DNA of 64,000 nucleotides from Capitella teleta. Lineage: Eukaryota > Annelida > Polychaeta > Capitellidae. This document shows positions 45,527-58,526 of the stretch, piece by piece; positions within the stretch are counted from its first letter, which is position 1; each line of letters begins with the position of its first letter. Under the pieces are notes generated by a model. That model did no database searches and had not been told where the DNA came from. It worked only from the letters and a program-made list of their open reading frames with translations. The position numbers and the translations under genes were made by a program. The stretch spans positions 966,148 through 1,030,147 of the forward strand of contig KB302196.1 of the NCBI GenBank assembly GCA_000328365.1, given 5' to 3'.

Positions 45527-46108
45527 GATTATAGCGCGAAAATTACCTTGGAAAACATTTACTTCGGTAAACTGCCTCTTCAATGATGTTGTCACCGTCT
45601 ATTCTTACGCACCGGGAAGAGCTTACAGATAATCATTATTTTACTTATTTATGCAATCATAATGCGAGGGGTGATAAAAGCGTTATGATTATGATAAGGA
45701 ACGTCGAAAAAAAAAAAAAAGAAAAAAAAGGATGATCGAGTCACAATAGGGTGAAGCTGCATTCTTCAGTTATAAATTATATCGCTTTTAACATAATTTC
45801 ACTCAGATTGTTTTTCTTTCATTACCATTGTGGTTTTTGGTACGTTAGATGTCAACAATATTTTCAAGTTCAGTCGAAAACTATATTTTATTTTCATTAG
45901 AAAACATCGAAGAATTGAAAATAACAAACACAAACAAAAACAAAGGTAAATTCAAAAACACAAGAGTATTCATTCATTCATGGTTGACGTTAAACGTTAT
46001 GCTTGCTCCAGCGGCAATATACTCCTGAATTGCTCGGCCATGATATTCGCGTACAAATAATCCTCGTGAAATATGCCATTTTTTTAAATTTTTTTTTCTT
46101 CTAAAATA

Positions 46109-46135
46109 CAGAGTGGGCCAAAAGTAGTCTATCTA
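46109..46135 (+). repeat. Mariner-like terminal sequence, one of two copies
   Basis: CAGAGTGGGCCAAAAGTAGT followed by a CTACTCCA block resembles the ends of mariner-type elements. A related copy, CAGAATGGGCCAAACGTGCA followed by CACTCCACG, lies at 54711-54750 in the same orientation. No transposase lies between them, so these are probably solo fragments of a dispersed repeat. Confidence 0.3.
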
Positions 46136-46672
46136 CTCCATGTTAAAGATCTCAATGCTTTCCAATGGTGCTACGTATTTCTGAGAAAGTGTTACAAAAC
46201 AGATCCCAGTGTAAAATTACACAAAGATAAGAGAAATAAATACTTAGTATGCTTAGTTTGACACGCTTTGCTGCTATTCCTATCATTTCTATTATAAGTT
46301 CATCAACACTTATGCCGATTAATAGAGTGCATGCACTCATCCTTCCGTGATATTTCCACTTTTGGTGGCAAACCGGGCCCCAGACCATGGATAGGTTTCA
46401 TTGAACGCATTATTAGGGCAACGTTTTCGTTCTATTCTATACATGTAAATAAACTAGTATGAATCACCTGAACATTTAGTATATACAAGTGCGTTATGAT
46501 TCATTCCAGTCCAGCGTGAGGGGTATAGGGAGCCGACAAATACGATTTCGTCCTGAAGGCGATTAATGAAAAGCATAACATTATATGTATGGGTATGTCT
46601 CATAATATTATAGGACTTGGACAAACATAAGTCACTTCATAAACTAGCGCATAATTGTAGGTTTTGCATTGA

Positions 46673-48531
46673 TCACGAATGCGTAATACTTCTTGAAGGG
46701 TGTATTTCAGTGAGGAGCTGACTCACTGGGCTCAACTTCTGCGTCCAATATCCACTCTTTGCATCCAAAGTGGAGAAGACTGTTCCCTGACGGAAGCTAT
46801 GCTGTACATCTTCCCAGGAGGCAGTATGATGTACAGACCGGATGAGGTATTTGTTCAGATTTCGCGGGTCGAGACAAACCCGTAGGTTGCCGTTTTTCTT
46901 GATGACGATAACTAAGTTATGAACCCAGTCTGTTGTTTCAGGGCAGGGTCGGATGATGCCTTCTTGCTCCATTTTGTCAAGCTCATCTTTCAGCTTTGGG
47001 AGAATGCCCTGTGGGACCGCGCGAGGAGCCAACTGTACCGGTCTGGCATCCTCTGAAAGTGTCAGATCCACTTCTCCATCAAAGAGTCCCACCGAGCCGT
47101 CAAACATTGTAGGAAAGATCAACTTGAGGTCCTGTAGTGCATCACCGGTCCGCTTGCCCAAAGGGAGATGTTTCTTCCATTTTTGCTTTAGTGGCGCATA
47201 TACCATGCTTGATTCCTCTGATTCCTATAATTTCCTCTGTGATGTGCACTGCCTTCAAAGTGCATGAGACCTGGCGCTGATAGCACGTCGGCGCCATCGT
47301 GATGAGTTGAAATTTCTTGCAGAAAGGAAGTCCTAGAATTAGTTCACGGCCGTGCTTGGTGACGTAGAAGTCAGCGTCCTCTTCTCTGTTGTTGCAAGTA
47401 ACTCGTGCAAGCACAGTGCCTTGGTTGCCTAGATTCGTACCAGAGATGCCCCTGAGAACAGATTTGCTCGGCTTGATGGCTGAGGGTCGGATTCCGATCG
47501 ATGACAACATCGCCATAGGCACACAGGATGCCATTGCTCCAGTGTCTACTTTGCCTCCTAGCTCATAGCTCCTGCCGGATGAGCGAAAAGTCACCTGGGC
47601 CAGGACCTCTCTAGGATTGTTGAGCTGCATCGAGTCGACGTGCATGTGACCGAAATCGAAGACTTCTGATGAGTCGTCCTCTTCAATGGCGTCCTGTTGC
47701 TTCATCAGCTTTTGTCTACAGACACGAGCAAAGTGTCCGGTTTTGGAGCAGTTACGACAAGTGACGTCCTTGGCTGGGCATTGCTGTCTGCTGTGTGGCT
47801 GCCCTCCACACCATCGGCATCTTTCGCTGGATCTGTTTGTACCACGGCGCTGCACGTTGCGGTCCCGTGCATACTGAGCGTCGACGTGCTCCTCTGTGGG
47901 GGAGTTGTTCTTGTTGAAGCGATCCATAGTGGAGTTGAGGGCTTCAAAACGTCGCATTATTTCGAGGCACTTGGTGATCGTTATGTCTTTCCCTTTAGAC
48001 ATCATTTTCTGTTTACATGACTGGTTGGCACAGCCATGGATCAGCTTATCAGCGATTAGAAAGTTTGTGTCGTCCGGGAATTGGGCTTGTTTGTATATGT
48101 CGCTGAGTCGAGCAAAGTACGTTGCTGTGTTTTCCGTTTGTAGCTGCGCAATACTGTAGAATTCCTCCCTTGCTTCCCTATACAACGTTTCGTGTGTGAC
48201 ACAACGGGATAGTTCCTCGACGAGGGCGCTTGGTGCAGCAACATTTAGGTTGGGTTGCTCCCGTTGCCTGGCCTCAATCAGGGACTCTGCATGAGCACCT
48301 GCCCAAATGAAGATATGGTTTATCTTCACTGCGTTGCTTTTAGACGCTAGGGGTCCTTGGATGATCCTCGTGACCTCCTTCTGCCATAGTTGAAACTGTG
48401 AGTATGCGCTGCTTGACCGCCAGTCCACCTTCGTTTGCGGCACGTAGACGCAGTTGTCCATGATTCGTTGATGGTCGTCGTTATCTTCAGGCACAGACGA
48501 TCCTCAGAACGCGTTGAAAGTCGGGGTCGCC
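46673..48531 (-). mobile_element. Ty3/mdg4-type (Gypsy) LTR retrotransposon fossil, partial
   Basis: The minus strand carries, in order, a gag-like region, two CCHC zinc knuckles (CRWCGGQPHSRQQC and CRNCSKTGHFARVC), an aspartic protease with VDTGA, and the beginning of reverse transcriptase with LRVCLDPRNLNKYLIR. These are the parts and the order of the Ty3/mdg4 group. The copy is broken and incomplete: most of pol is missing and no long terminal repeats were recognised. The parts that remain are still easily read, so it is not very old. It has no evident link to the surrounding genes. Confidence 0.9.
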
Positions 48532-49124
48532 ATGTTCAAGTTGTGAAAGAAGAAGAGGTTCAATTAAAATGCTTTTACGATTTAATTGCAGTGTAGACTT
48601 ATATGCAGAATGCGAATGAACTGCTTAACAGAGGAAATTATAAATAGAATGCAATGAGCAAATGATGAATAGAAGGCAATTACAAAACAGTGATGCATGA
48701 TTACAATAAATAGTACATTCTCCATGTTATAATTTAATTGTCATTAATAGATAAACGAATTTGTAGGAAGTGTCTGTTTGGGCCAGATGCCCAAATGAGC
48801 CTAATAGGGGGCTGGGTTATAATATCACATTTTAAAACCTTTTCAAGGAAACATTGAAGATATAAAAGCAGTTTCTAATCAATGCACACAACCAGAGCAT
48901 TGATATAAATGGATGTTAAATGCCAAAATCGTTCACATTTATGCTCTGCATATCAATGTTATTTAGTTGCTAAACTACTAAGGTTCATGAAAAACTGCTA
49001 AAATAGTGTTAAAATGTTGTAATTGTGTTGTTAGGCTCCGAAATACCCTACGTCGTGTTCCGGGGGTAAATATTTTAACCCCCAGAAAACTTGTTTCTGG
49101 GGCGAAATTAGTTTTAAAAATCGC

Positions 49125-49245
49125 GCCGAAGATAATATTTTTGGTGAAATGTATAGATTTTCACCTCATAAATACAATTAATGCCGTATTGTACTTAGGA
49201 GGTCGAAATCTATACATTTCACAAATAATATTAGCCTCGGCACGA
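49125..49245. repeat. Foldback palindrome beside a TA microsatellite
   Basis: GTGAAATGTATAGATTT (49143-49159) and its complement AAATCTATACATTTCAC (49205-49221) lie in arms of about 45 bases at roughly 85 percent, with GCCGAAGATAATATT/AATATTAGCCTCGGC outside them and a loop of about 30 bases. Such hairpins often end in TA-rich DNA, as here. Confidence 0.7.
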
Positions 49246-49257
49246 TTTACCTACGGG

Positions 49258-49328
<71 letters not shown>
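49258..49328. repeat. TA dinucleotide repeat running into the gap
   Basis: At least 35 TA units, cut off by the assembly gap, so the true length is unknown. Confidence 0.95.
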
Positions 49329-50021
49329 NNNNNNNNNNNNNNNNNNNNNNNNNNNNNNNNNNNNNNNNNNNNNNNNNNNNNNNNNNNNNNNNNNNNNNNN
49401 NNNNNNNNNNNNNNNNNNNNNNNNNNNNNNNNNNNNNNNNNNNNNNNNNNNNNNNNNNNNNNNNNNNNNNNNNNNNNNNNNNNNNNNNNNNNNNNNNNNN
49501 NNNNNNNNNNNNNNNNNNNNNNNNNNNNNNNNNNNNNNNNNNNNNNNNNNNNNNNNNNNNNNNNNNNNNNNNNNNNNNNNNNNNNNNNNNNNNNNNNNNN
49601 NNNNNNNNNNNNNNNNNNNNNNNNNNNNNNNNNNNNNNNNNNNNNNNNNNNNNNNNNNNNNNNNNNNNNNNNNNNNNNNNNNNNNNNNNNNNNNNNNNNN
49701 NNNNNNNNNNNNNNNNNNNNNNNNNNNNNNNNNNNNNNNNNNNNNNNNNNNNNNNNNNNNNNNNNNNNNNNNNNNNNNNNNNNNNNNNNNNNNNNNNNNN
49801 NNNNNNNNNNNNNNNNNNNNNNNNNNNNNNNNNNNNNNNNNNNNNNNNNNNNNNNNNNNNNNNNNNNNNNNNNNNNNNNNNNNNNNNNNNNNNNNNNNNN
49901 NNNNNNNNNNNNNNNNNNNNNNNNNNNNNNNNNNNNNNNNNNNNNNNNNNNNNNNNNNNNNNNNNNNNNNNNNNNNNNNNNNNNNNNNNNNNNNNNNNNN
50001 NNNNNNNNNNNNNNNNNNNNN
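49329..50021. other. Assembly gap (N)
   Basis: A run of 693 N. The frame running through it has no meaning. The gap hides whatever lies between the TA repeat and the LINE end. Confidence 1.
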
Positions 50022-50390
<369 letters not shown>

Positions 50391-50411
50391 TTTAATGCTT
50401 CTTATTGGTTT

Positions 50412-50890
50412 CAGAAAGTCAATGACCTTTGAGATTTAGTGAATTCCTCTACTCTTCATGCGCCACCATCTAAAGCTGCACTTTACATCGATCGTCTGTC
50501 ATCCAACATTGATTATATCAAATCGTTCATCACTTTCATTGGGTCGTGGAATTTCACGAACAGATCGCCCGCTGCCTCTCCACATAGGCTGGTTTATAGC
50601 TATGAACTCCATAATTAGCCTGATGAAGAGATACATGGAGGAAACACCACTTGTGAAATTCCTGTGCACTAGAAAACTCAATCAGGACCATGTGGAAAAC
50701 TTTCACTGTCTAATAAAAGCAAAACATGGAGCAGATGACCACCCAACTCCCCAGGCTTACGTCAATGCACTTCGTATCCTGGCTATTTTTTGCAACATTC
50801 GTCTTTTTCATGTCGTTAATATGCTTAATGTGAAACTCTCGGCTGGGCGAATTAACCAAGGACAAGAAGTTGGGGTTGTAAAGTTTTATC
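50412..50890 (+). pseudogene. P-element (THAP9-like) transposase C-terminal remnant
   Basis: 50590-50800 reads IAMNSIISLMKRYMEETPLV then TRKLNQDHVENFHCLIKAKH and HPTPQAYVNALRIL. LTxRLNQDxLENFF...NPTPxxF is a hallmark of P-element and THAP9 transposases near the C-terminus. The upstream part, including LHAPPSKAAL and SFITFIGSW, is in another frame (50438-50610), with a shift near 50,585 and disrupted reading around 50,430. The THAP DNA-binding domain and most of the catalytic region are missing. It is a dead copy of a plain DNA transposon. It abuts the LINE tail, so one may have inserted beside or into the other. Confidence 0.8.
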
Positions 50891-50961
50891 ATTACTTATC
50901 CTATTTACATGTACTTAGTTTTACTGTTAGTGTTCAGTGTCTATGTTGGAAATTCCTTTAA

Positions 50962-53900
50962 TAAAGTCATAAAATTTGCGAGCAAGTCTTCCTATCTACT
51001 CTAGTACTTTGTAAGTTACTCTGCTGCATTGAGTCACTTGTGCGTACAGCATTGATATAAATACCAAAAATCCATTGAGATTTCAAGTTTCATAATATGT
51101 ATGCATGGTATAATAAAGAGGCAATGTATTGTATAGTAAAGAGGCAAGATCTAACATCAGTATAGTACAACAGTAGTCATTTGATGGCTGCTACATAAAT
51201 GTACCAGTATATAATACAATACATGAAGAAAAAACCTACCCTATTCATACTGTTCATAACAACTTAGACCATACACCTTCGCACAATCGCACTACGTTTT
51301 CTCATCAATTCATGTTTGACAAATGCCGAACTTAACACACTGACACCATAGACAATGGCCACAAAAACAAATGGCGGACCATTCATAACGCTTTAAGTAG
51401 TCATGACGCAACGAGCATAGGTTTTGTGACGTCATCACACAGAGTTTTCTTATCTGCCTCTATCTCTAATCTGTGATGTTGTCGGCTCAACGTGTAACTC
51501 CCAAAACGACATAATGCGACCTCGTTTATCGTAAGCCAACAGAAAGCAGTGAAACCGCTCCAAGGACGCTCATCAATTCTACTTTCGATGCCATTCGTGT
51601 TTCTCCTGTGATGTGTCTGAGATGCCAATTATGCTCATGTCATGTGATACCCCCAGCATAATAATCCGAATTCGCAGTGCGTTAAAGTCACCCTTCCTCT
51701 TAATTTACTCATTTTAGCATAATGATATCAACACGTGAATAGCTCCTTTTCGGACGAAGCAATCTCTTAGTTTGGTGTCAATTTCGTCCCGCTGTGTACA
51801 TAATTATAGACATCCGTTTTTATCCTCCTCATTCATCATTCTACGTTTAAAGGAAGACCGCCTGATCACAGTTTCACATTTGAACCATATAATGGACAAT
51901 AATGCAGTTAAGGATTAATTTCGCCGATGGTGTTGGTCCCTGTGCTCGCATGTTTGAATATGAAGCATTTTTGATGTCAACTCATCAAAACACATTACAC
52001 CCAGTTGATCATTTGTGAAGGCATCTTGGTTTCCGTGTGACATGAACACTTTTATTTCTGATTCCATGTCAGCTCAACACGGAAGTCTTTTCTATTATAA
52101 GGTGACCTTGACATTATAATATAATTATCCGGATGATCTCAAAAGACCGGAGATTATTCTCGTGAGTCAAATCGTTGCCAGGGTTACTTACAAACTCGGT
52201 TTCCTCCTCGTGAATGACATTGAGAGTTACTCAGATTTTTGCTATGTTTTCGCTTGATAATTGTAATCTTTGTAAAAATATCCGGTTTCCGCATTATTAT
52301 ATGACAGCAAAGAGGAACTTGTAAGGATACATACATTAAAAATAGGACGACATTGACAATGGTCAGAATGTCTGATGAGTGGCAGAAGTCTTATTCGCAG
52401 TGCTCATGTCTAATCACAAACTAGCTTTGTTGATGATCAGTGCGATAAGAAACTTATCCTTTGTCCATTTCAGTCACCTTTCTCTTAAAGCACTTCTTAC
52501 GTGCGATTTCTGTGCGATCTCAACATTATTCGTCCGTTTTTCGGAAACTTCATGACGTTGAATTCTAGATATGTATACTGAAAGACAAAAGAAAACGTAC
52601 ACGTTTTAATGAGCGGTGAAGCAGTGCACACAATATATATTGAATTCATCTGAAGGAAAATGAAGTCAAGGTCAAAAATTCAAAATTACACTGAGACGGA
52701 GCGATTGTTATATTGAACAAAATGCGTGATACATATAAAGATAACATTGATTGCATATGGAGTATGACACCCACTCTCCCTCGCCTTTAAACCTTGCACA
52801 TTCGGTGCATTTTATATAGATCATATCCTGAGGCAGTACAGCAAATTTTTCCAGTATTCCGTTCTCCGTGGCACTCGGTTCTTCATATAAACGCACTTTG
52901 CATTGGTATAATATGATGGTGTGTTCAAAACAAGATGCTTGACCTGACTGGTCCATCACCAGAATGAGGGCGGCTCAATATAAACACATAGGAACCTTTA
53001 GAAAGGTTTTGCGCGGAGGGTCTCCAGGGTCGAATTGGGCGGTGATCGGTCTCTCACTTAATGGACATCCGAGAGATCTGACAATGGCAATTGTAGTTCC
53101 GGTAGCTGGATGGAAACGATCCCGCAGGTGGCTCAACAGGATTGCTGGATGGTGACGTAATTGAGAAGGCAACATAAAAGAAATAACATCTACATGAAAT
53201 GGACATGGCATGAATAAGGGCAACTATGATGAGAAAAACGGCCCCATCCGAGAAAATATACTTAGGTGCAAAAGAAACGCACCTCTTTGGTTATGTCAAA
53301 ACCACATTCGGGGTATGCATTTTATAGACACGAATTTTCGTGTGTACTAAGTTAAACCAATTGAGCATCTATTCCTGAAATTTTTAAGCAAACAAATGGA
53401 ATTAACTTGCTTTTATTGGAGGAACAATCGACAAGGAGTCAAAATAGAAATGTTCGATTTTCATGGTCAAAATAAATATTTCCAGTTCACATGCCAATAA
53501 CACACGAGATGATTTTTGGGCCACATTTTTCGGTTGAACTATCAACCTTACCCTATGGGATGTTGTTACACCATTGTCTCAGCTCTCTGCTATTGTGGAA
53601 AGATGGAAGGCGGTGAGATATTACTGACTTCAGTTTATCCCAAAAATGTTCATTTGCGACATAAAATTATTAGGGGTGTGCCAACCAGGACCATGCTATA
53701 AGTCATTTTCCTCCTTCAAGAAGTCTCTGATGACCATGAAAAGGTATCGGTGAGCATTATTTTGCAAAAATTATCAGATCTCCGGATATTCGTAACCCGG
53801 ATTTAGGGTCTTTTGTTGAGAACTGAGCCCCTATATCTCCCTACCTGACCCGATATCAATGGTTTCACTGCAGATATTAGTCGGTCGATTCCCTCCCCTG

Positions 53901-56900
53901 TCGCACATTCAGTAAGTATGGCTGTCTTGAACCATCCCTAGCTTTGACCTTGCCAGAATTGTCAGTAATGGGTTTGATGTCATGCTTATGCACCCAGAAC
54001 GGGGTCAAGCCATGGTAGACCTGGTTTCTTCTGTCTGATATCGCATTTGTGGTGTGGTTGATATACTGTAACCGATTTCGCGGTTTGTGACTGTTATAGT
54101 TTCAACATAACTATTTCATTACGCATGTATATTGAGAATTGGGAATTTGCTCTAAACATTAAATACTCAAGTCAGACAAACATCTCAAATAGATTTCCAT
54201 ATTCAATATATAAACCCTGTCTATCGAATTAAAGATCATTCATCTCCGGAACTTCGTTTGTGTATTCTTATCACACAATACTACAACAATGACCCTTGGA
54301 TCAACTCGACACCCTCAGAAAGCTTCTGGATATTACTCTTCAGGACGCTGTCAGCCTTTCCAGAGTGCATTTTCTTTTTCAAAAGTATGATTACTTTCGA
54401 GTAAAGCAATCGTTGGAGTATCATTCCCGTCAATTTCATCGTCTATCAAAGTCATCTTGTTATTGGAGTGCTCGAAAAAATGTTTACCAGGATTCATGGA
54501 TTGGCTGCGTAAGGACATCAATTTTGGGTCGCGAACAGTTTGAAAATAAAAAGAGTACATTTGCGCACTGAGTAGAATATAATTGTAGATCCAAACATGG
54601 GTCAACTATTAATTATTTCAGCCAATTATAGATCGTTGCGATTCTTTTGCCCCTACATGTAAGTATAGTAAAATCCACTCAAAAAGGAAGAAAAAATGAT
54701 TAATAATATGCAGAATGGGCCAAACGTGCATGTAGTCTATTCACTCCACGTAAAAATCAGAACTTTAAAATTACTACTAGTAAAAGTTTACTGATAATTG
54801 TAAAAAAAAAAAAAAAACAAAAAACAAAACACCTGGTGTATATGTAGATCGAATAAGTTATCCTGTGCTCATTATTTTATGCTAAAATGTGTAGTAAAAG
54901 GTGAGTTTTGAATGAGATCCATCCATTATCATGATTATGTTTTGGAGTAATCCGATGTCGGTAGAAACCTGCAAAATCGAGCGACCCCTGAGGACAGTTA
55001 TTTGCCATTTGCAGTTTTTTGTCGATTTCTCGGACGATCGAGATTGTCCGAGACCATGTACATGTCACACCCAGCACATCAATCAGGAGTTTTCAGGGCG
55101 TCGGTGATATCACTTTTTTGCTTAACGTACTTCTCATCCTGCGACATGAACACGTGGATTAGCTGAGTTGAATTCAGTCGGAGGACGAGATGAATAGCCT
55201 TCTTAGTGTTCACGAAGGGACGGATGACGTCCAGCCTTGTCTCAAAAATTAGCGGATTTATTTTCTATCTATACCCAGGAGCATGATCTCTCGATCTTGG
55301 CTACCCTGATCAGGAAGTTCAAATTTCGGTGTTTCAACATCATTCTGAACATAAATTTTGCATACACAATTATATATTATCAATCAAAATAATTATTAAG
55401 CATGCGGTAAAAGGCGAGAGCCCTGAAATGTACTGACAATTCTATTCGGGCAAAGTGCAGGCAAAGAGAATGGTGTTTATTGTCTTCTTAACAATTGATG
55501 AAATGGTTGCACCAGATCAAGACGAAAAAAATGAAGTTATTTTGAATGACCAGAAACGGAGTATAACGTACAGTGCAACTGAAATATTCTACACCTGTGT
55601 AATATATATAATCTAGGGTGAATACCTTTGACTAGAAATCCCGCATCCGAGTGGCGGCTACCCGCTCTATGAAGAATACTATTTTTTGGGGTGATCAGAT
55701 GTGAGTAGACGGTGAAATGTCTTGTTAGTGTTTTCTACATGACGTGCAAGTTTTTGTTCTTGATGTTCTGTGGCAGCGTAGTTAATAGTTTCGGTCCATG
55801 GATGCTATTTTGACACGATGATTTCCTGAAAATGGCTGCAAATTTTGAAGCTGCATTTGTCGATTTGTTATGTGGAAATACTGAAATAAGCAGTGGTGCT
55901 GATCTGCCGCGGATTTCGCGCATGAGTTCCAGAATGTTGAATTGAATGCGTAATGGACAACGACCACCGATGGTAATTATGGAGTTCATCGAGGGCATGA
56001 CGTCGACTCTACCATATAATATATGGCAGAGTATTATATATATATATATATAAAAATGTAAATGCAGGAAACGCATCATATCATGTATGAACTCAATGCC
56101 TCGTAACTGCTCACTCTAACCCTCAAAAGGGCCCTCGTCTGCGTGCTGCAGGAACTTCTCACCGTGACTGTGGCAGCACGCAGCGCACCAGGGCTGATTG
56201 AGTAACTGAACGATTTCTTTGGATTCTGCTCATTTTCCTGTATTCGCTTTATCTTTGTAGTACAAACCGTGTGGTATTACAGTTTGCATCGTCTATACAC
56301 CCACGCGTTTGGTCTTCATATCCTAAGGTGCGTGTACGCTCTAATAATAAATGATGATGAAACGAAGATAATAAATGAAATATAGCTGTATGATGAGATG
56401 ATAAATATGTGGTAGCATCTGCTCATAAATCTGATGACGTCTTCTCACGACGCACAACCCCCAATCCTAAAAATACTAGTAATAGACTTCTTCGTGTAGA
56501 CATGGACTCGATGCATTCTGGTCTAGCATGCACTTAAATCACCGTGTTGAAAATGTGCGAAGCAGAATGACGGTGGAAGTGACGTGTTGTTAAATGGCGG
56601 CCATTCGCGCTCCTTTCGTCTAGCACTTTCGTCAAAATGATGAAATTTTGCACACTAATCAATTTTAACAAATACTAACAATTGTTTCGGTTGAGTAATA
56701 ATCGTTTTCCAACATTTTGTGGTGAATTTAACCCTTTTTCGTAGTTTTATTCAGCGGTGCATTCAGGCGCGTAATTGTTGCTACAACAATGAACGCGGCG
56801 AGGCGCATGTTCGTGAAGTTTGGTAACTTAATAATTATGATGTTAGATGTTATGCGGTTGCTTTAATAGAGGTTACTTAAACAAACATGCGGTGCAGTTA

Positions 56901-56970
56901 TACCATGTTACTATGCAGGTTATTTTTGGTTAGGTTAAGTTATTTTTGGTAAGGTTGGGAGAGAAAATGC
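50962..56970. other. Region with no recognised gene
   Basis: No frame here matches a known family with confidence. A mariner-like end lies at 54711. A short inverted pair, CTGCGTGCTGC/GCAGCACGCAG, lies at about 56147 and 56180. A minus-strand frame at 52708-52959 contains two C-x2-C pairs but lacks the spacing of a known zinc finger. The sequence is likely a mosaic of old repeats. Confidence 0.4.
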
Positions 56971-56972
56971 TG

Positions 56973-58192
56973 ACATCTGGGACAGGTTTGATGAGCTGCA
57001 TGAGCTTGCAACACAAGTGCTCATTACATAAACCCACGAGCTGAATCAATTCAACCTACTACTCATTTCTTCAGATTGTTGACACATGCTGGATGCCTCC
57101 CTCCCGAGAGGATATTGCTGTAGCAGTTTCGGAAGCTCTGCAGCCTGGTTCCTATGCATTTTGCTTCTGTCCCAACGGTGCGTGTGCTTAGTTTATCTTT
57201 TCTTTTCACTGAAGTTTTGTTTCAGATAAAGAAGATGATATGATACAGTGCTGCAGCGGTGCTTGCTTGCCCTGAAACTTGGTTTCACTTGGAATGTGTG
57301 AGGCTGACTGAATGTTCTGCTGAGGATTGGTTTTGTTCTGAGAAATGCAGGAATTCACCATACTATATCTACTGCTTGTGTCAAAGCAAAGTCCAGATGA
57401 TACGCTGTGGTAGAGCAAGTCATTGTTTAAAGCATGAATTTTATCATGTAAACTGCATCCATGCCACAGACTGTCTAATCGAAGGTTACAATCCTTTCAA
57501 TCATAGGGTGGTAATCAATTTTTTTATGTGTGCATTAGCTGCAGAACTTGGTGATTGGATGTGCTCAGATGAGTGCAGGGCTTTTAAAGTAAAAAAATGA
57601 AATATATGAGCATAGCAAATTTGTTATGTGACATGACCTGCAACTGCTAGCAAACAGAGATGCAATAATAAAAGGGATGGACCGGCAATGCTTAAGATGT
57701 GGAAGCAACAGATGTCTAGTCTTTTGAGCAAAAGGCACCATAAATATTTTATTATCGGGCACCATCTTTTGACAAGTAAGTTGTGCTGTACCAATTATCC
57801 TTATATTTTTACTTCTCTTCCTTCAGTGGTTGGAGGCTGTGCCTCACCGAGGCTGGTTCAGGAGCTAACTTGGAAACGAGTTGCGAACATGAGAGGTGAC
57901 CCAGGAAAGAATATTGGCCTAGTTTTGCTCAATGAGTTTGTGAATAATGATTTCAAAGGTGATATTCTTTTATTATTTGCCTATTTATTATATAGCAGAT
58001 TCTTGTCTATCATTCAGATGTTGAAATGGTCAAGAAGGCAGTACGCTGCCAACAGGTCAAACGCTGCAGCCAGATTGGAGGGGGGTTTGGCGGGTTGTTT
58101 AGTGAAACCCTTGAGTACAGTACAGTGTGCCTTGTTTTGAAGGGGTTTATCCTAGTTTCCATGTTTGTGATGTATTTCTCAAATTTTTGTTA
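56973..58192 (+). pseudogene. PHD-finger plus DUF6589-like multi-exon gene, probably damaged
   Basis: Readable exons: about 56973-57017 (DIWDRFDELHELATQ), 57075-57177, 57226 to about 57587 (with an internal 54-nt intron ending in TGCATTAG), about 57654-57775, 57827-57958 and 58018-58192, with introns of about 50-66 bp. They encode two PHD-type zinc fingers: CFCPND with WFHLECV and WFCSEKC, then YCLCQ with FYHVNCI and GDWMCSDEC. A region with HHKYFIIGHHLL, LVQELTWKRVANMRG and LNEFVNNDFK follows, resembling DUF6589-type proteins that are multicopy in some invertebrates and fungi. A four-base TTGC duplication near 57265-57270 shifts the frame inside finger 1, hence pseudogene. No DNA-cleaving domain was recognised. 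Family naming is from memory. Confidence 0.6.
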
Positions 58193-58526
58193 GAAATTAA
58201 CAGGAATAAAATTATTCTGACATCCCAGAATTCCTCAATCTTTATTGGCACAAAGGGAGCAGCATTTGCTACTTTCACAGCACATTTCAATTTCCTCTTC
58301 TTCAATTCCTGTAATAATAGAGATTTTACCCGATTGCATCCTTAAGAGTGTTTGATTATACACACCAAATATGATTAACGATTTCAGGATGCTCTTTCTC
58401 AGGCAATCGCTGCGCACGACATTAATCTTTTGGCGGCTAGCGCCTACTGTGGCAGATGGTGGCAGAAATATTGTTGCCTCCCCTGCCTTCCATTTCTTGC
58501 ACAGCAGACTACTTCCTACCAGAACA

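Noticed and set aside
52708-52959. Minus frame with two CxxC pairs, considered as a PHD-like finger.
   Set aside because: The spacing lacks the His and the later Cys pair of a PHD finger, and the context gives no exons.
56936-56960. TTAGG-like words considered as telomeric repeats.
   Set aside because: Only a couple of irregular units are present; there is no array.
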